Origin: CANHEE01 sp049316985
GTDB taxonomy: Bacteria; Bacteroidota; Bacteroidia; Chitinophagales; Saprospiraceae
Reading direction: 5' to 3'
Assembly (NCBI GenBank): GCA_049316985.1
Contig: JBMOJB010000001.1
Coordinates: forward strand, 26,633 to 90,632
DNA length: 64,000 nt
The notes under the pieces were generated by a model that made no database searches, was not told where the DNA came from, and worked only from the letters and a program-made list of their open reading frames with translations. A program made the position numbers and the translations under genes. Below are positions 34,060 through 42,359 of this stretch, piece by piece; positions within the stretch are counted from its first letter, which is position 1, and each line of letters begins with the position of its first letter.

Positions 34060-35532
34060 TTATGATTTAGCAATATCTGTCAAAGTTTGTTGAATTTTTT
34101 TGCGGCGTTCGCGCTCTTCCAATCTCAAGGGTGGCGCGACTCTTTCTTTGCAATTTTCGATCGGGCAGCGTTCACATGTAACGCCTACCTGTGTGGTGTG
34201 CAAGTCGAGGTGATCGATAAATTTGATAGTTTTACGCAAGTGATTATCAATCTGCAGTCCTATCGTCACGGATACATTGCGATTGGGCGAAGGATATGCC
34301 GGTCGGGCTAGGGTGAAGGTCAGGTATTCTTCTTGTCCTTCGGAGTATTTTTGTCGCTGAATATCACAAAGTGTTGCATTCTTACTCAAATTAGCATTGT
34401 TCAGATCGCGAATTAAGCTGATTGATTTCCAGCGACGGCAATAATGCTCGAAAAGGCCATTCGCATGGGGTTGATGTCGCTGAAAAAGATGCAGTTCTTT
34501 GTCGATATCGAACTCATCATTTTCAATTTTATGAATAAAACGCATGAAAAACAATTTTTCAATACCGAAAAAGCGCGGCAGTACATTAAAGCGTTGAAAA
34601 AGGGTTTCCGACGAAACAGCGTATTTGACCATTAAATGCGAAAAGTACAGTGCGTCCCATTTTTCATTTTCAAAGAATTGGCGAATATCGCGAATAAAAT
34701 CATCTTTAGGTATCAATATCGCCACTGCGAAATATGCAGCTTTGAAATTGTTCAATACTTCTTCAAAGGTCTGTGCGCGAAGTCCGGGTATAACCCTGGC
34801 TTCAAGCCCCAGCACTTTAAATCCGATTTCTTTTGCCAGTTGGTATACGATCTGGTGGTGGTTGAGTAGTCCGTTCAATAGTAACTTCTGATGCTGAGGC
34901 AGCGCCAATGAACGGAAATGCTGCAATTCCGGATAAGCACGCAATCCGTCAAGAACGATCTGGGTTTCGAAATCTATCGAAATAATTTTAGTCAATTCGT
35001 CCAGTGACAAAGGATGTTTCAGCTTATGTTTTTCGATAAAATTCTCAGCTGCATCTTCAATCTCCTCAAAGTAATTGTTGTGTAATTCCTGATAAGCACG
35101 CAAAGCACGGAAATAGAAATTTTCCTCTCCTACTGCATAAGTTCTGCCAAGTTCTACCAAGGTAGAGATGAAGGCTCCGACTTTTGAGGGAGCTTCCGCA
35201 ATCAATTCAACTACTTTTTGTAAATCAATTCCAAATAAGTCGAGCGGTAGTTCGCTTAGAAAATTCGAATTCAGCAATTCTCCAAGCGGTGCAAGATTTT
35301 TACTGAGAGAAGCTGAGGTTAGCACAGCATTTTCGACACCCAGGGCTTTTGCTAGCACATCTATTTTATCTTCTTTGGGGTATTTCTTGCCTTTTTCAAT
35401 TTCATTTAGGTATGACATAGACATGCCCGTTCTTTCGGCAAACTCGCCAAACGAAAGTCCTTTTTCTTGTCGCAACTGTTTGATTTTCAATCCCAGAACG
35501 ATCTTCTGATAGTTTGATCTGAATTGACTCAT
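34060..35532 (-). CDS. XRE-family regulator with short-chain fatty acyl (ScfR/RamB-type) domain
   Basis: 490 residues. The N-terminal HTH_3 (about 11-67, 'IKQLRQEKGLSFGEFAERTGMSMSYLNEIEKGKKYP') is followed by a long helical region. The C-terminal zinc-ribbon-like signature 'VTCERCPIENCKERVAPP' is typical of ScfR/RamB regulators that sense acyl-CoA or fatty-acid metabolism. The ImmA/IrrE-like middle part lacks the HExxH metalloprotease motif ('LLNHHQIVYQLAKEIG' instead), so no protease activity is expected. It is the first gene of the operon with the RsmB-like and giant outer-membrane protein genes. Its promoter suggests leaderless translation, which supports this ATG. Confidence 0.88.
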   Translation of the reverse strand: MSQFRSNYQKIVLGLKIKQLRQEKGLSFGEFAERTGMSMSYLNEIEKGKKYPKEDKIDVLAKALGVENAVLTSASLSKNLAPLGELLNSNFLSELPLDLFGIDLQKVVELIAEAPSKVGAFISTLVELGRTYAVGEENFYFRALRAYQELHNNYFEEIEDAAENFIEKHKLKHPLSLDELTKIISIDFETQIVLDGLRAYPELQHFRSLALPQHQKLLLNGLLNHHQIVYQLAKEIGFKVLGLEARVIPGLRAQTFEEVLNNFKAAYFAVAILIPKDDFIRDIRQFFENEKWDALYFSHLMVKYAVSSETLFQRFNVLPRFFGIEKLFFMRFIHKIENDEFDIDKELHLFQRHQPHANGLFEHYCRRWKSISLIRDLNNANLSKNATLCDIQRQKYSEGQEEYLTFTLARPAYPSPNRNVSVTIGLQIDNHLRKTIKFIDHLDLHTTQVGVTCERCPIENCKERVAPPLRLEERERRKKIQQTLTDIAKS

Positions 35533-35544
35533 AGCTCAAAGGTA
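35533..35544 (-). promoter_or_regulatory. Leaderless promoter of XRE operon
   Basis: On the minus strand TACCTTTG (35544-35537) is followed by only AGCT and then the ATG at 35532. Transcription should start at or next to the ATG. No TTTG -33 is visible upstream, hinting at activator dependence. Confidence 0.65.
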
Positions 35545-35598
35545 CGATTTTTTAAGCAGACATGGCGGATTTTCAGCTTAGTTAATTGCATATTGCTG

Positions 35599-35627
35599 TT
35601 GATAAATGTGCGGAAACCGTACCTTTG
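35599..35627 (+). promoter_or_regulatory. Promoter of nadD
   Basis: TTG (35599-35601), 18 bases, TACCTTTG (35620-35627). It diverges from the XRE promoter with about 75 bases between the two -7 boxes and gives nadD a leader of about 90 bases. Confidence 0.7.
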
Positions 35628-35724
35628 TGACAAATCAATTTTTGTAATCTGCATTTTTTGAACAAAGCTGGAATAAGATAGGCCTTTGCGAATGTTTACT
35701 TTTCTCAGCATGTACCTTTTAAAT

Positions 35725-36300
35725 ATGAAAACAGGACTATTTTTTGGGTCTTTCAATCCTATTCATGTTGGGCATTTAATCATAGCCAATTATATGGCTA
35801 CACAAAGTGATCTCAAAGAAGTGTGGCTGGTCGTGAGTCCGCATAATCCCCTAAAGGTGAAAACTACTTTGGCCAACGATTTTGACCGGCTGCATCTGGT
35901 GCGCTTGGCAATTGAAGACAATCCTGTTCTGAAAGCTTCAGACATTGAGTTTTCACTACCGAAACCGTCTTATACTATTGATACTTTGTCCTATCTTACG
36001 GAGAAATTCCCCAAAAGAGAATTCGTCTTGATAATGGGCGGTGATAATATCGCCACGTTGAATAAATGGAAGAACTACGAGCAGATACTGCAGCACTTTT
36101 CAATTTACGTTTACAATCGCCCTGAAAGTGATCCGGGGGAGTTCGCTACTCACCCTAAAATCCATTTTTTCGAAGCGCCTTTGCTGGATATTTCTGCTAC
36201 GTATATTAGAGAGGCAATCAGGAACAGAAAGTCTGTTCGCTATCTGGTACCTGATAAAGTGTTTGAATACTTTGAAGGGAGCACAATGTATAGGAAATAG
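35725..36300 (+). CDS. nadD: Nicotinate-nucleotide adenylyltransferase
   Basis: 191 residues from the ATG at 35725 (MKTGLFFGSFNP); the frame extends 13 codons upstream, but the conserved start is here. The nucleotidyltransferase motifs are 'GSFNPIHVGHLIIAN' and 'DISATYIREAIRN' (SxTxxR), with 'FVLIMGGDNIATLNKWKNYEQIL' between them. The enzyme forms nicotinate adenine dinucleotide from nicotinate mononucleotide and ATP in NAD synthesis. It has its own promoter and is closed by a bidirectional terminator shared with the parA partner gene. Confidence 0.95.
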   Translation: MKTGLFFGSFNPIHVGHLIIANYMATQSDLKEVWLVVSPHNPLKVKTTLANDFDRLHLVRLAIEDNPVLKASDIEFSLPKPSYTIDTLSYLTEKFPKREFVLIMGGDNIATLNKWKNYEQILQHFSIYVYNRPESDPGEFATHPKIHFFEAPLLDISATYIREAIRNRKSVRYLVPDKVFEYFEGSTMYRK

Positions 36301-36348
36301 AATAAATTGAGGGAAAAGATTCCAACACCATTGAGTTCGGTAAGTTAT

Positions 36349-36388
36349 AACCATAAAAAAACCGGCAATCGCCGGTTTTTTTATGGTT
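36349..36388. terminator. Bidirectional terminator between nadD and parA-partner gene
   Basis: GC core CCGGC-AATC-GCCGG (36362-36366, 36371-36375) sits inside a longer stem AACCATAAAAAAA/TTTTTTTATGGTT. The A and T runs provide a U tract on either strand, so it serves both converging genes. Confidence 0.92.
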
Positions 36389-36392
36389 TATT

Positions 36393-36872
36393 TTATTGAA
36401 TAGCATTTTTGTGTTCATATTCATCAAGGAAAAGATTAACACATCGTTCGATTATATCTTTGAGAAACAAGCTCTCATCTTTTGCGATAGATTTAAGTTT
36501 TTCAACTTTTCCACTTTCGATAATGAGTACGATACGTCTTTTGGTTTCATTATCTAGCTCTTCGCTATCGATGGTTTGGCGAAGGAGAGATTCCAATCCG
36601 GAAAGTGGTCTGCGGTGCGATCTTTTTGAGATTTCACTGATTCGCATATTGTCCTCCATCGGAAGAAAGTGATCTTCCGTTTTCACGAATGCATCTTGCA
36701 TCGCGTGCCCCAGATCGTCAGTAAAGTCCTTACCTGATCTCTTTGTTCGTGGAGCTACTTTGACAGCCTCGACTGCAACCGCTTTCTGTTCTTCTTTGCC
36801 GTAGTGTACTATTTGTTCTTCCTCTTTGATGTCAAAAAGGCTTTCCAAACCGTCTTTAAATTTTTTTCTCAT
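36393..36872 (-). CDS. Small parA-linked protein, unknown function
   Basis: 159 residues, charged and soluble. The N-terminal 'KKFKDGLESLFDIKEEE' and mid-protein 'RPLSGLESLLRQTIDSEELDNETKRRIVLI' share a GLESL(L/F) motif. The C-terminal 'GKVEKLKSIAKDESLFLKDIIERCVNLFLDEYE' looks like a helical or ribbon-helix-helix-type end, as in small ParB-like partition partners. It follows parA by 38 bases on the same strand, so it is probably the ParA partner (centromere-binding or adaptor). A ParB/Spo0J fold is not recognisable. Moderately sure of the link, unsure of function. Confidence 0.7.
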   Translation of the reverse strand: MRKKFKDGLESLFDIKEEEQIVHYGKEEQKAVAVEAVKVAPRTKRSGKDFTDDLGHAMQDAFVKTEDHFLPMEDNMRISEISKRSHRRPLSGLESLLRQTIDSEELDNETKRRIVLIIESGKVEKLKSIAKDESLFLKDIIERCVNLFLDEYEHKNAIQ

Positions 36873-36910
36873 TATAATTTGTCAAAAAATAGGTCGAACC
36901 AATCAGATAA

Positions 36911-37681
36911 TTATGCAACAACGGGAACGTCTTTCGTTGTTCTAACGATGATTTCTTTAGCTAATTCAAGATAATCTAGTGCGCCATTGCTCTTTGGAGC
37001 ATAAGCAAAGATATCTTTTCTTTGTGCAGGTGCTTCTGCCAAAGCGACATTGTCACGGATATAAGTTTTGAATACTTTTTCACCAAAATATTTGTGAATG
37101 GTATCTACTACGTCTCTGTTCAAAACGAGTTTGTGGTTGTACAATGTCGGGATTACTCCTCCGATATCCAGATTGCGATTCAGTCTCATTTTGACCTTAT
37201 CTATAACTTGCTTAATTTTAGCAAGCCCTTGTAATGCCAAAAATTCAGTTTGAAGTGGAATCATCACGTAACGACTGCTGGTTAAAGCATTCAATGTAAG
37301 TAAACCCAATGAAGGTGGGCAGTCGATAATAATGTAATCATAGGTATCAGCTACTGCAACGAACAGTTCTCTCATGATGAATTCACGACCGGCTTCGTTT
37401 ACCAATTCCATTTCAGCACCGGAAAGATCTATTGTGGAAGTGACGACATCCATATTTGGTTTTACATTAAAAGGGTGCAATTCTGCCTCGCCACGTAAGG
37501 CTTCATATATGGTATATTTCTGACGAGGCACGCCGAGTGAAAGCGTTAGATTCGCTTGTGGATCGAGATCAATCAAAAGTACTCTTTTGCCTAATTCAGC
37601 CAAGCCGGCACCAATATTAATTGCAGAAGTTGTTTTACCCACTCCACCTTTGTGGTTCAACAAAGAAATAATTATAGCCAT
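36911..37681 (-). CDS. parA: ParA/Soj-like chromosome partitioning ATPase
   Basis: 256 residues. The deviant Walker A 'NHKGGVGKTTSAINI' (signature Lys11, catalytic Lys16), 'VLLIDLDPQANLTLSLG', Walker B 'YDYIIIDCPPSLGLLTLNAL' and the final 'IFAYAPKSNGALDYLELAKEII' are complete. It lacks the N-terminal extension of plasmid ParA proteins, so it is of the chromosomal Soj type. No parB is adjacent; a 159-residue protein follows instead. Its role may be chromosome segregation or positioning of another cargo such as a secretion or chemosensory cluster. Confidence 0.93.
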   Translation of the reverse strand: MAIIISLLNHKGGVGKTTSAINIGAGLAELGKRVLLIDLDPQANLTLSLGVPRQKYTIYEALRGEAELHPFNVKPNMDVVTSTIDLSGAEMELVNEAGREFIMRELFVAVADTYDYIIIDCPPSLGLLTLNALTSSRYVMIPLQTEFLALQGLAKIKQVIDKVKMRLNRNLDIGGVIPTLYNHKLVLNRDVVDTIHKYFGEKVFKTYIRDNVALAEAPAQRKDIFAYAPKSNGALDYLELAKEIIVRTTKDVPVVA

Positions 37682-38298
37682 AAATTTAGCAGTATGTTTT
37701 ACCTTATGTAAAGATAGTATTATTTTGATTTAGTACCATCATTACAGCAAAGGTAATCAATCAATTGATTATTTTTATCAATATATTTGATAAAAAAATT
37801 TGCAGGCCTGCTTTCAATTGACAATTATCATTTCTGGCTGTAATAGTTATTTAGCACCTAATCTTAAATTTTTTTTCCGTTATATTTTATGAATGTACAG
37901 ATTTAAGTCTGTAGGACGGATAGAAAGAGATACATTAACCTAAAGGTTTCTACCTTGTTCACTTATTTTTAGACCACAATGACTATAATTCGAACTTTTT
38001 GTTCAAATTTTTCAGGAATGACACCAACATCCCAACTTTTTCGACCAGCATTTTACGAAATTTCGTCTTCCTTTTGATATTTTTCTTCAAAACAGTGGTA
38101 AGGTATCTGAAATTAGTAGTGGGTTACTGTAATTCCGGATATTTTTTCTAAAATTAGTAGTAAGTCACTGTAAATTTTGCGTAATTTATCTAAAATTTGC
38201 TACGCTACATTTGTTCATCGGGGAATTAATCAAAAAGATTAGTTTTGCATCAAGTTCCTAGCAATGCAAAGATCCTATCATATACAGTCTTAAAGATA
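37682..38298. other. 617-bp AT-rich gap with palindromes and a direct repeat
   Basis: No gene is seen. Besides the parA -7 box it holds two short perfect palindromes, GCAGGCCTGC (37802-37811) and ACGAAATTTCGT (38055-38066). It also holds an imperfect direct repeat with a 41-base period (38110-38132 and 38151-38173), each copy reading AAATTAGTAGT...ACTGTAA. These sit between parA and a secreted hydrolase and could be protein-binding sites. Confidence 0.5.
37748..37755 (-). promoter_or_regulatory. -7 box of parA
   Basis: On the minus strand TACCTTTG (37755-37748) lies 67 bases before the parA ATG. The region upstream is AT-rich with several TTG triplets; none has the ideal spacing. Confidence 0.6.
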
Positions 38299-39294
38299 AT
38301 GAAAACACTGATCAACCTATTTTTTTTGCTGACATTTTATTCGGCGTTGGGACAACCCCAAACAGTGGAAGATTATGGGTATCGGTATTTTGAATTAAAA
38401 TACAAAACTGACAAGGTTGATATTTTAATCAAATCTAAAAAAGGCGATGAAAATATTCCGAAACCGCTTTTCTTTTTTTGTCAAGGTAGTCTGCCGATAC
38501 CATTGATAATGTATCACGACAAAGACGTGTTCGGAACTTTCCCATTCAATCCGAATAGCCTTTCAAAGCATTATCATTTAGTTATTGTCGGTAAACCATA
38601 CATTCCCCTTATTGCCGACATAGCGACACTTTCAAACTTTAACTATATTGATAGTACCGGAAATTTTCCTAAAATGTACGTGGAAAGAAATTTGCTAAGC
38701 TATTATGTTCCCAGAAACTTGGCAGTTATACAGTTCTTAAGCAAAAAAAAGTGGGTTTCTGGTGAAAAACTTATTGTCGCAGGCCATTCTGAGGGCAGCA
38801 CTATTGCTGTCAAAATGGCAAGTGAATTTAAAAAAGTAACCCATTTAATATATTCAGGAGGAAATCCCATGGGTCGGATATTGTCTATTATCGAGCAAAA
38901 TCGAGCTATGGAAACAGACTCAGATAGCACAAAATATGGAGAAGACAACATCAATTATTGGGTAGATATAGTAGCCAACAGGAATGACATGAGCTCTTCA
39001 AAAGGCGACACAAGCAAAGCAACTTACGAGTTTTCAGAACCCATGTTAACCTATTTAGAAAAACTAAAAATTCCTGTTTTGGTGACTTATGGAACGAAGG
39101 ACTGGGGATCACCTTACAATGACTTCTTGCGTGTGGATCTTATTCGGCAACACAAAAATAATTTCAGCTTCAAAGCGTACATTGGAACAGAGCACAACTT
39201 TTTCCCATTGAAAGCGGACGGCCAACCCAATTACGACATATTTAATTGGGACAAAGTAGCATCCGACTGGCTAAAATGGTTAAACTGCCCTTGA
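38299..39294 (+). CDS. Secreted alpha/beta hydrolase
   Basis: 331 residues from the ATG at 38299, which starts a good signal peptide (MKTLINLFFLLTFYSALGQ); the open frame begins earlier but without a signal. The nucleophile elbow is 'IVAGHSEGSTIAVKM' (GxSxG). The acid is probably in 'LVTYGTKDWGSPYND' and the His in 'YIGTEHNFFP'. The early 'PLFFFCQGSLPIP' supplies the oxyanion-hole region. The substrate is unknown; an esterase or peptidase-like role in the periplasm or outside the cell is likely. The gene and its flanks look more AT-rich than the neighbours and sit between two gene-poor gaps, which could mean later acquisition. Confidence 0.8.
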   Translation: MKTLINLFFLLTFYSALGQPQTVEDYGYRYFELKYKTDKVDILIKSKKGDENIPKPLFFFCQGSLPIPLIMYHDKDVFGTFPFNPNSLSKHYHLVIVGKPYIPLIADIATLSNFNYIDSTGNFPKMYVERNLLSYYVPRNLAVIQFLSKKKWVSGEKLIVAGHSEGSTIAVKMASEFKKVTHLIYSGGNPMGRILSIIEQNRAMETDSDSTKYGEDNINYWVDIVANRNDMSSSKGDTSKATYEFSEPMLTYLEKLKIPVLVTYGTKDWGSPYNDFLRVDLIRQHKNNFSFKAYIGTEHNFFPLKADGQPNYDIFNWDKVASDWLKWLNCP

Positions 39295-39711
39295 ATATGA
39301 ACTCAAAATCTCTAAGTTTTCTTTGATCCCATTACTCTACATTCTACCGCATACAGAATCGATGGAATACTGTTGGGTGTAGCCCTGCATACGTCTTCAT
39401 TTACTTACCTATAGTTGTCTAGTGCAATGATCAATATCCTCTTAGAAATCTTGATTATTCCCATTGTTTCTATTGAATAATTCTAAGATCCAGCGCATTA
39501 TCTTTTTTAGCTTGCTTATAAAAATTCGCGAAAATCAGCGATATTTGTTCGATTAGCAGCTTATTCAAATTCATTTAAACAAGCCCCCTTGGATCAAAAT
39601 AATTATAAACGAAAAAGATATTTATCACAATTATTTTAAAATATTTGTTTATTAAAATTAATAGTTTTATCTTGTGCGCCATTATACACACTCATAAATA
39701 TCAATTTTACT
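39295..39711. other. 417-bp gap, no gene
   Basis: AT-rich stretch with no convincing reading frame. Near its 3' end TTTG (39645-39648), 20 bases, TATCTTGT resembles a weak Bacteroidota promoter for the repressor gene. Confidence 0.4.
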
Positions 39712-40443
39712 ATGATTAATGACAGCAGGCTGCTAATGAATGAACGCTTTATTAAAGTGTTCAAAATGCTTGAAGAGCGCGGAGATATTGTTTTAAATGA
39801 CAGAGATGGAAAAGGGATGGGCGACTTCGCGGAGAAAATTCTTGGCAATCGTGCCTACGGGCATATTGTGCGAGCATTTCTTAATCAAGAGGACAAGCGC
39901 GTCATTGATTATCACCATATCAAAGAACTCTGTCGCACCTATGGAGTCAATGAAAACTATATGGTAAATGGAAGCGGATCCCCATTTGGCTTTGACTTGC
40001 CAAGCCAGGAAACAATCGTAGAAGGCAACAATGTAAAATCCAATATTTTGTTTACTTCTGTCAAAGCATTTGCAGGCTCCACAATTGGTGCAGAATCTGC
40101 GCAGGAAGACAATCAATATTTCGGAGTTCCGGGTATCTCAGGTGGAGATCTTGTTTCTTTTCCAATCGACGGCAATAGCATGGAGCCTATCATAAAAAAT
40201 GGAGATATTGTAATCTGCCGAAAGATAGAAAGCCCGAATGATATCAAAGACAATGAGATATACGCTATCAAGAACAATGGTAAAATCTGGATCAAACATG
40301 TACAGCCCATTTTTAATCCCAGAAAAAGAATAACGGAACTAAATCTGATATCTGCCAACTATCTGGAACATCCGCCTTTTATAGAAGAAGTAAATGAATA
40401 TACGCAGCTGTATCGAGTGATTCGAAAAATTACTCGAATCTAA
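39712..40443 (+). CDS. LexA/CI-type S24 repressor with autocleavage signature
   Basis: 243 residues. An N-terminal HTH-like region (about 10-85) is joined to a peptidase S24 domain. The cleavage and catalytic geometry of LexA is present: Ala121-Gly122 ('VKAFAGST'), nucleophile Ser156 in 'FPIDGNSMEPIIKNGDIV' and general base Lys195 in 'KIWIKHVQ'. The spacings of 34 and 39 residues are close to LexA (34 and 37). It should be a transcription factor that inactivates itself on RecA activation. It stands alone, without an adjacent imuA/dnaE2 or prophage, so its targets are probably elsewhere. A start eight codons later (MNERF) is also possible. Confidence 0.88.
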   Translation: MINDSRLLMNERFIKVFKMLEERGDIVLNDRDGKGMGDFAEKILGNRAYGHIVRAFLNQEDKRVIDYHHIKELCRTYGVNENYMVNGSGSPFGFDLPSQETIVEGNNVKSNILFTSVKAFAGSTIGAESAQEDNQYFGVPGISGGDLVSFPIDGNSMEPIIKNGDIVICRKIESPNDIKDNEIYAIKNNGKIWIKHVQPIFNPRKRITELNLISANYLEHPPFIEEVNEYTQLYRVIRKITRI

Positions 40444-40450
40444 GATAGTA

Positions 40451-40493
40451 AAAGGTCCGGCAAAATTGCAACACATTTTGCCGGACCTTTTTT
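40451..40493. terminator. Strong bidirectional terminator
   Basis: A perfect 16-bp stem (40451-40466 with 40475-40490, core AGGTCCGGCAAAAT) has an 8-base loop and a T run. The hydroxylase stop on the other strand lies inside the right-hand end. Confidence 0.95.
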
Positions 40494-41790
40494 ATCCTCT
40501 GATTAATTTGTCAGTCGCTTGCTCCGGGTGGATTTCCTTTACAACAAAATAGACTGTAACCAGGCTAGATAGGATAAAGTAAATAAAAATGACAAATCCA
40601 GCTCCAGGCAGAATCGAAGATATGCCAAACCAATCTCCGCTTTTTTGTATGATAAAGATGCCTAGAAGATTTTTGGCCAGTTCCCATCCCAATGCACTTC
40701 GGTTTTTGTCAAGTAAATCTGAATAAGCATAAATCGTCAAAAATATAAACAAACCGTAGAGTATCGAATTAGAACTAAAAAACAGATCTTCCAATTGTTT
40801 GATGCGACCGAGGTTGGCGAAAAAATACATGGTGATAAACAGCGTAAAGCTCAATTGTATCCAAGCCCAAATGTTCAGTGCCTTTGACAATTGGGTTTGG
40901 TATTTTTCGAAATGATACACATCTTTGATCGAATATACCGGATATTCATTTACAACATCTGCAGGTCGCCAGCCTGTAGGTTGCCACCATATCCTAAATT
41001 TGTCTTTCAGGTTTTTCGTGCGCCAGGCGTCGCTTATCATCAAAAATAAATGTTGAAAATTGATTTTGATGGGATTCCAGGTATGTGCCGGTCTCGTGAT
41101 GCCATATACGGGTTCGATATCGGGCAGCTCTTCCTGAAATGTTCCAAATAGCTTATCCCAAATAATAAAAATCTGTCCGTGGTTTTTGTCCATATATTCC
41201 GGATTGATAGCGTGATGGACTCTATGATGGGAAGGAGTAACTATTATTTTCTCTAAAAATCCCATTTTGCCAATATGCCTGGTGTGGTACCAGAACTGGG
41301 CGAAAAGATGTATCGGGCCTACGATAGCAATTACTTCTGTCGGAATTCCCAGCAATGCCGCGGGAATTAGAAAAAAAGTAAAAAGGTTGACAAAGGAAGA
41401 TACACTTTGTCTCAAGGCACAAGCGAGGTTGAATTCTTCACTGCTGTGGTGGATGGCATGTTTGTTCCAGAAGAAATTGATCTTATGCGCCCAACGATGC
41501 ACCCAGTATCCTTGAAAATCAAGGACAATAAAGGTCACCACGAAAACTGCAAGCGTGGAATTAATCGTAAATACCGCAAAGTGCTCTAGTAGATATCGAT
41601 AGGAAAGTATCGTCACACTCAAGCCCAAAACATCTTTGACCACATTGCTGATACCAGAACTTAAGCTGGAAACCATATCAATATTGTTGTAAGTGTCTTT
41701 TCCCTTCAACAAGCCATAAAGTTTTTCCAGCAGGACAAAAATTAGAAAAACGGGCATGGCCCAAAAAACAATTTTACCATATAATTCCAT
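40492..41790 (-). CDS. Fatty acid hydroxylase / sterol desaturase family membrane protein
   Basis: 432 residues, integral membrane. The eight-histidine di-iron signature is complete: 'HRWAH', 'HAIHHSSEEFN' and 'HHRVHHAINPEYMDKNHG'. The layout (His box after two or three helices, then a soluble loop with 'WDKLFGTFQEE', then more helices at about 310-420) resembles the alkylglycerol monooxygenase/TMEM195 type. It probably hydroxylates or desaturates a lipid chain using O2. No pathway neighbours are evident. Confidence 0.88.
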   Translation of the reverse strand: MELYGKIVFWAMPVFLIFVLLEKLYGLLKGKDTYNNIDMVSSLSSGISNVVKDVLGLSVTILSYRYLLEHFAVFTINSTLAVFVVTFIVLDFQGYWVHRWAHKINFFWNKHAIHHSSEEFNLACALRQSVSSFVNLFTFFLIPAALLGIPTEVIAIVGPIHLFAQFWYHTRHIGKMGFLEKIIVTPSHHRVHHAINPEYMDKNHGQIFIIWDKLFGTFQEELPDIEPVYGITRPAHTWNPIKINFQHLFLMISDAWRTKNLKDKFRIWWQPTGWRPADVVNEYPVYSIKDVYHFEKYQTQLSKALNIWAWIQLSFTLFITMYFFANLGRIKQLEDLFFSSNSILYGLFIFLTIYAYSDLLDKNRSALGWELAKNLLGIFIIQKSGDWFGISSILPGAGFVIFIYFILSSLVTVYFVVKEIHPEQATDKLIRG

Positions 41791-41884
41791 AATTAAAATA
41801 GCTTTGTTTGTAATTTTATGATATTGTTGCTAGCCCAATTCGACTAGTCTGTCCCAAAAAGCACCGCACGTTACCATAGTTGTT

Positions 41885-41913
41885 TTTGTCAAATGAAAAA
41901 AGATTTATCTTTG
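41885..41913 (+). promoter_or_regulatory. Promoter reading into the triple repeat
   Basis: TTTG (41885-41888), 17 bases, TATCTTTG (41906-41913). Transcription would start about 41920, run through the three-copy repeat (41957-42290), and reach the retropepsin gene at 42360. Confidence 0.6.
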
Positions 41914-41956
41914 TTGCTAAACCAATACCGCTTTAAGTTAATTTGCGCAATCAACT

Positions 41957-42290
41957 TAGTTTTTCAACTTTTAAAAACCAGGATAATTTGAAGTTAGTAG
42001 TAAAAAACTCCGAAGGAGTCCCCACTATCATCAAATTTTCAAATTTTCAAATTAGCAAAACTGTCTGCAGTATAGTTTTTCAACTTTTAAAACTGGGATA
42101 ATTTGAAGATAGTAGTAAAAAACTCCGAAGGAGTTCCCACTATCATCAAATTTTCAGATTAGCAAAACGTCTGCAATGTCGTTTCTCAAGACTCAAACAA
42201 TCAGAATAATATAAAGTTGATTGTAAAAAAACTCCGAAGGAGTTCCCAATATCATCAAATTTTCAAATCATCAAATTTTCAAATTGGAAT
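41957..42290. repeat. Three tandem ~110-bp repeats with ACTCC-GAA-GGAGT hairpins
   Basis: Three imperfect units start at about 41957, 42073 and 42179. Each contains TTTTCAACTTTTAAAA-like sequence, ATAATTTGAAG, then AAAAACTCCGAAGGAGT followed by CCCA(C/A)TATCATCAAATTTTC. The inverted-repeat cores ACTCCGAAGGAGT are at 42007-42019, 42122-42134 and 42231-42243 (spacings 115 and 109). The third unit has diverged most outside the core, so the core is the best conserved part. No open reading frame runs through it. Confidence 0.88.
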
Positions 42291-42359
42291 AATTTGTTCG
42301 TGTGATGAAAATTCAATTTTCCACAAAAATCAACATTAATCTCCAAAAATACTGGTTTA

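Noticed and set aside
34060..35532. ImmA/IrrE metalloprotease activity in the XRE regulator
   Set aside because: The HExxH motif is absent; the corresponding region reads HHQIVYQLAK.
36393..36872. ParB
   Set aside because: No ParB/Spo0J N-terminal nuclease-like box or central HTH can be seen.
37802..38066. Canonical parS site near parA
   Set aside because: The palindromes do not match the usual TGTTTCACGTGAAACA-like parS; recorded only as possible binding sites.
41957..42290. CRISPR array
   Set aside because: Only three units of about 110 bases, with similar rather than unique intervening sequence and no cas genes.
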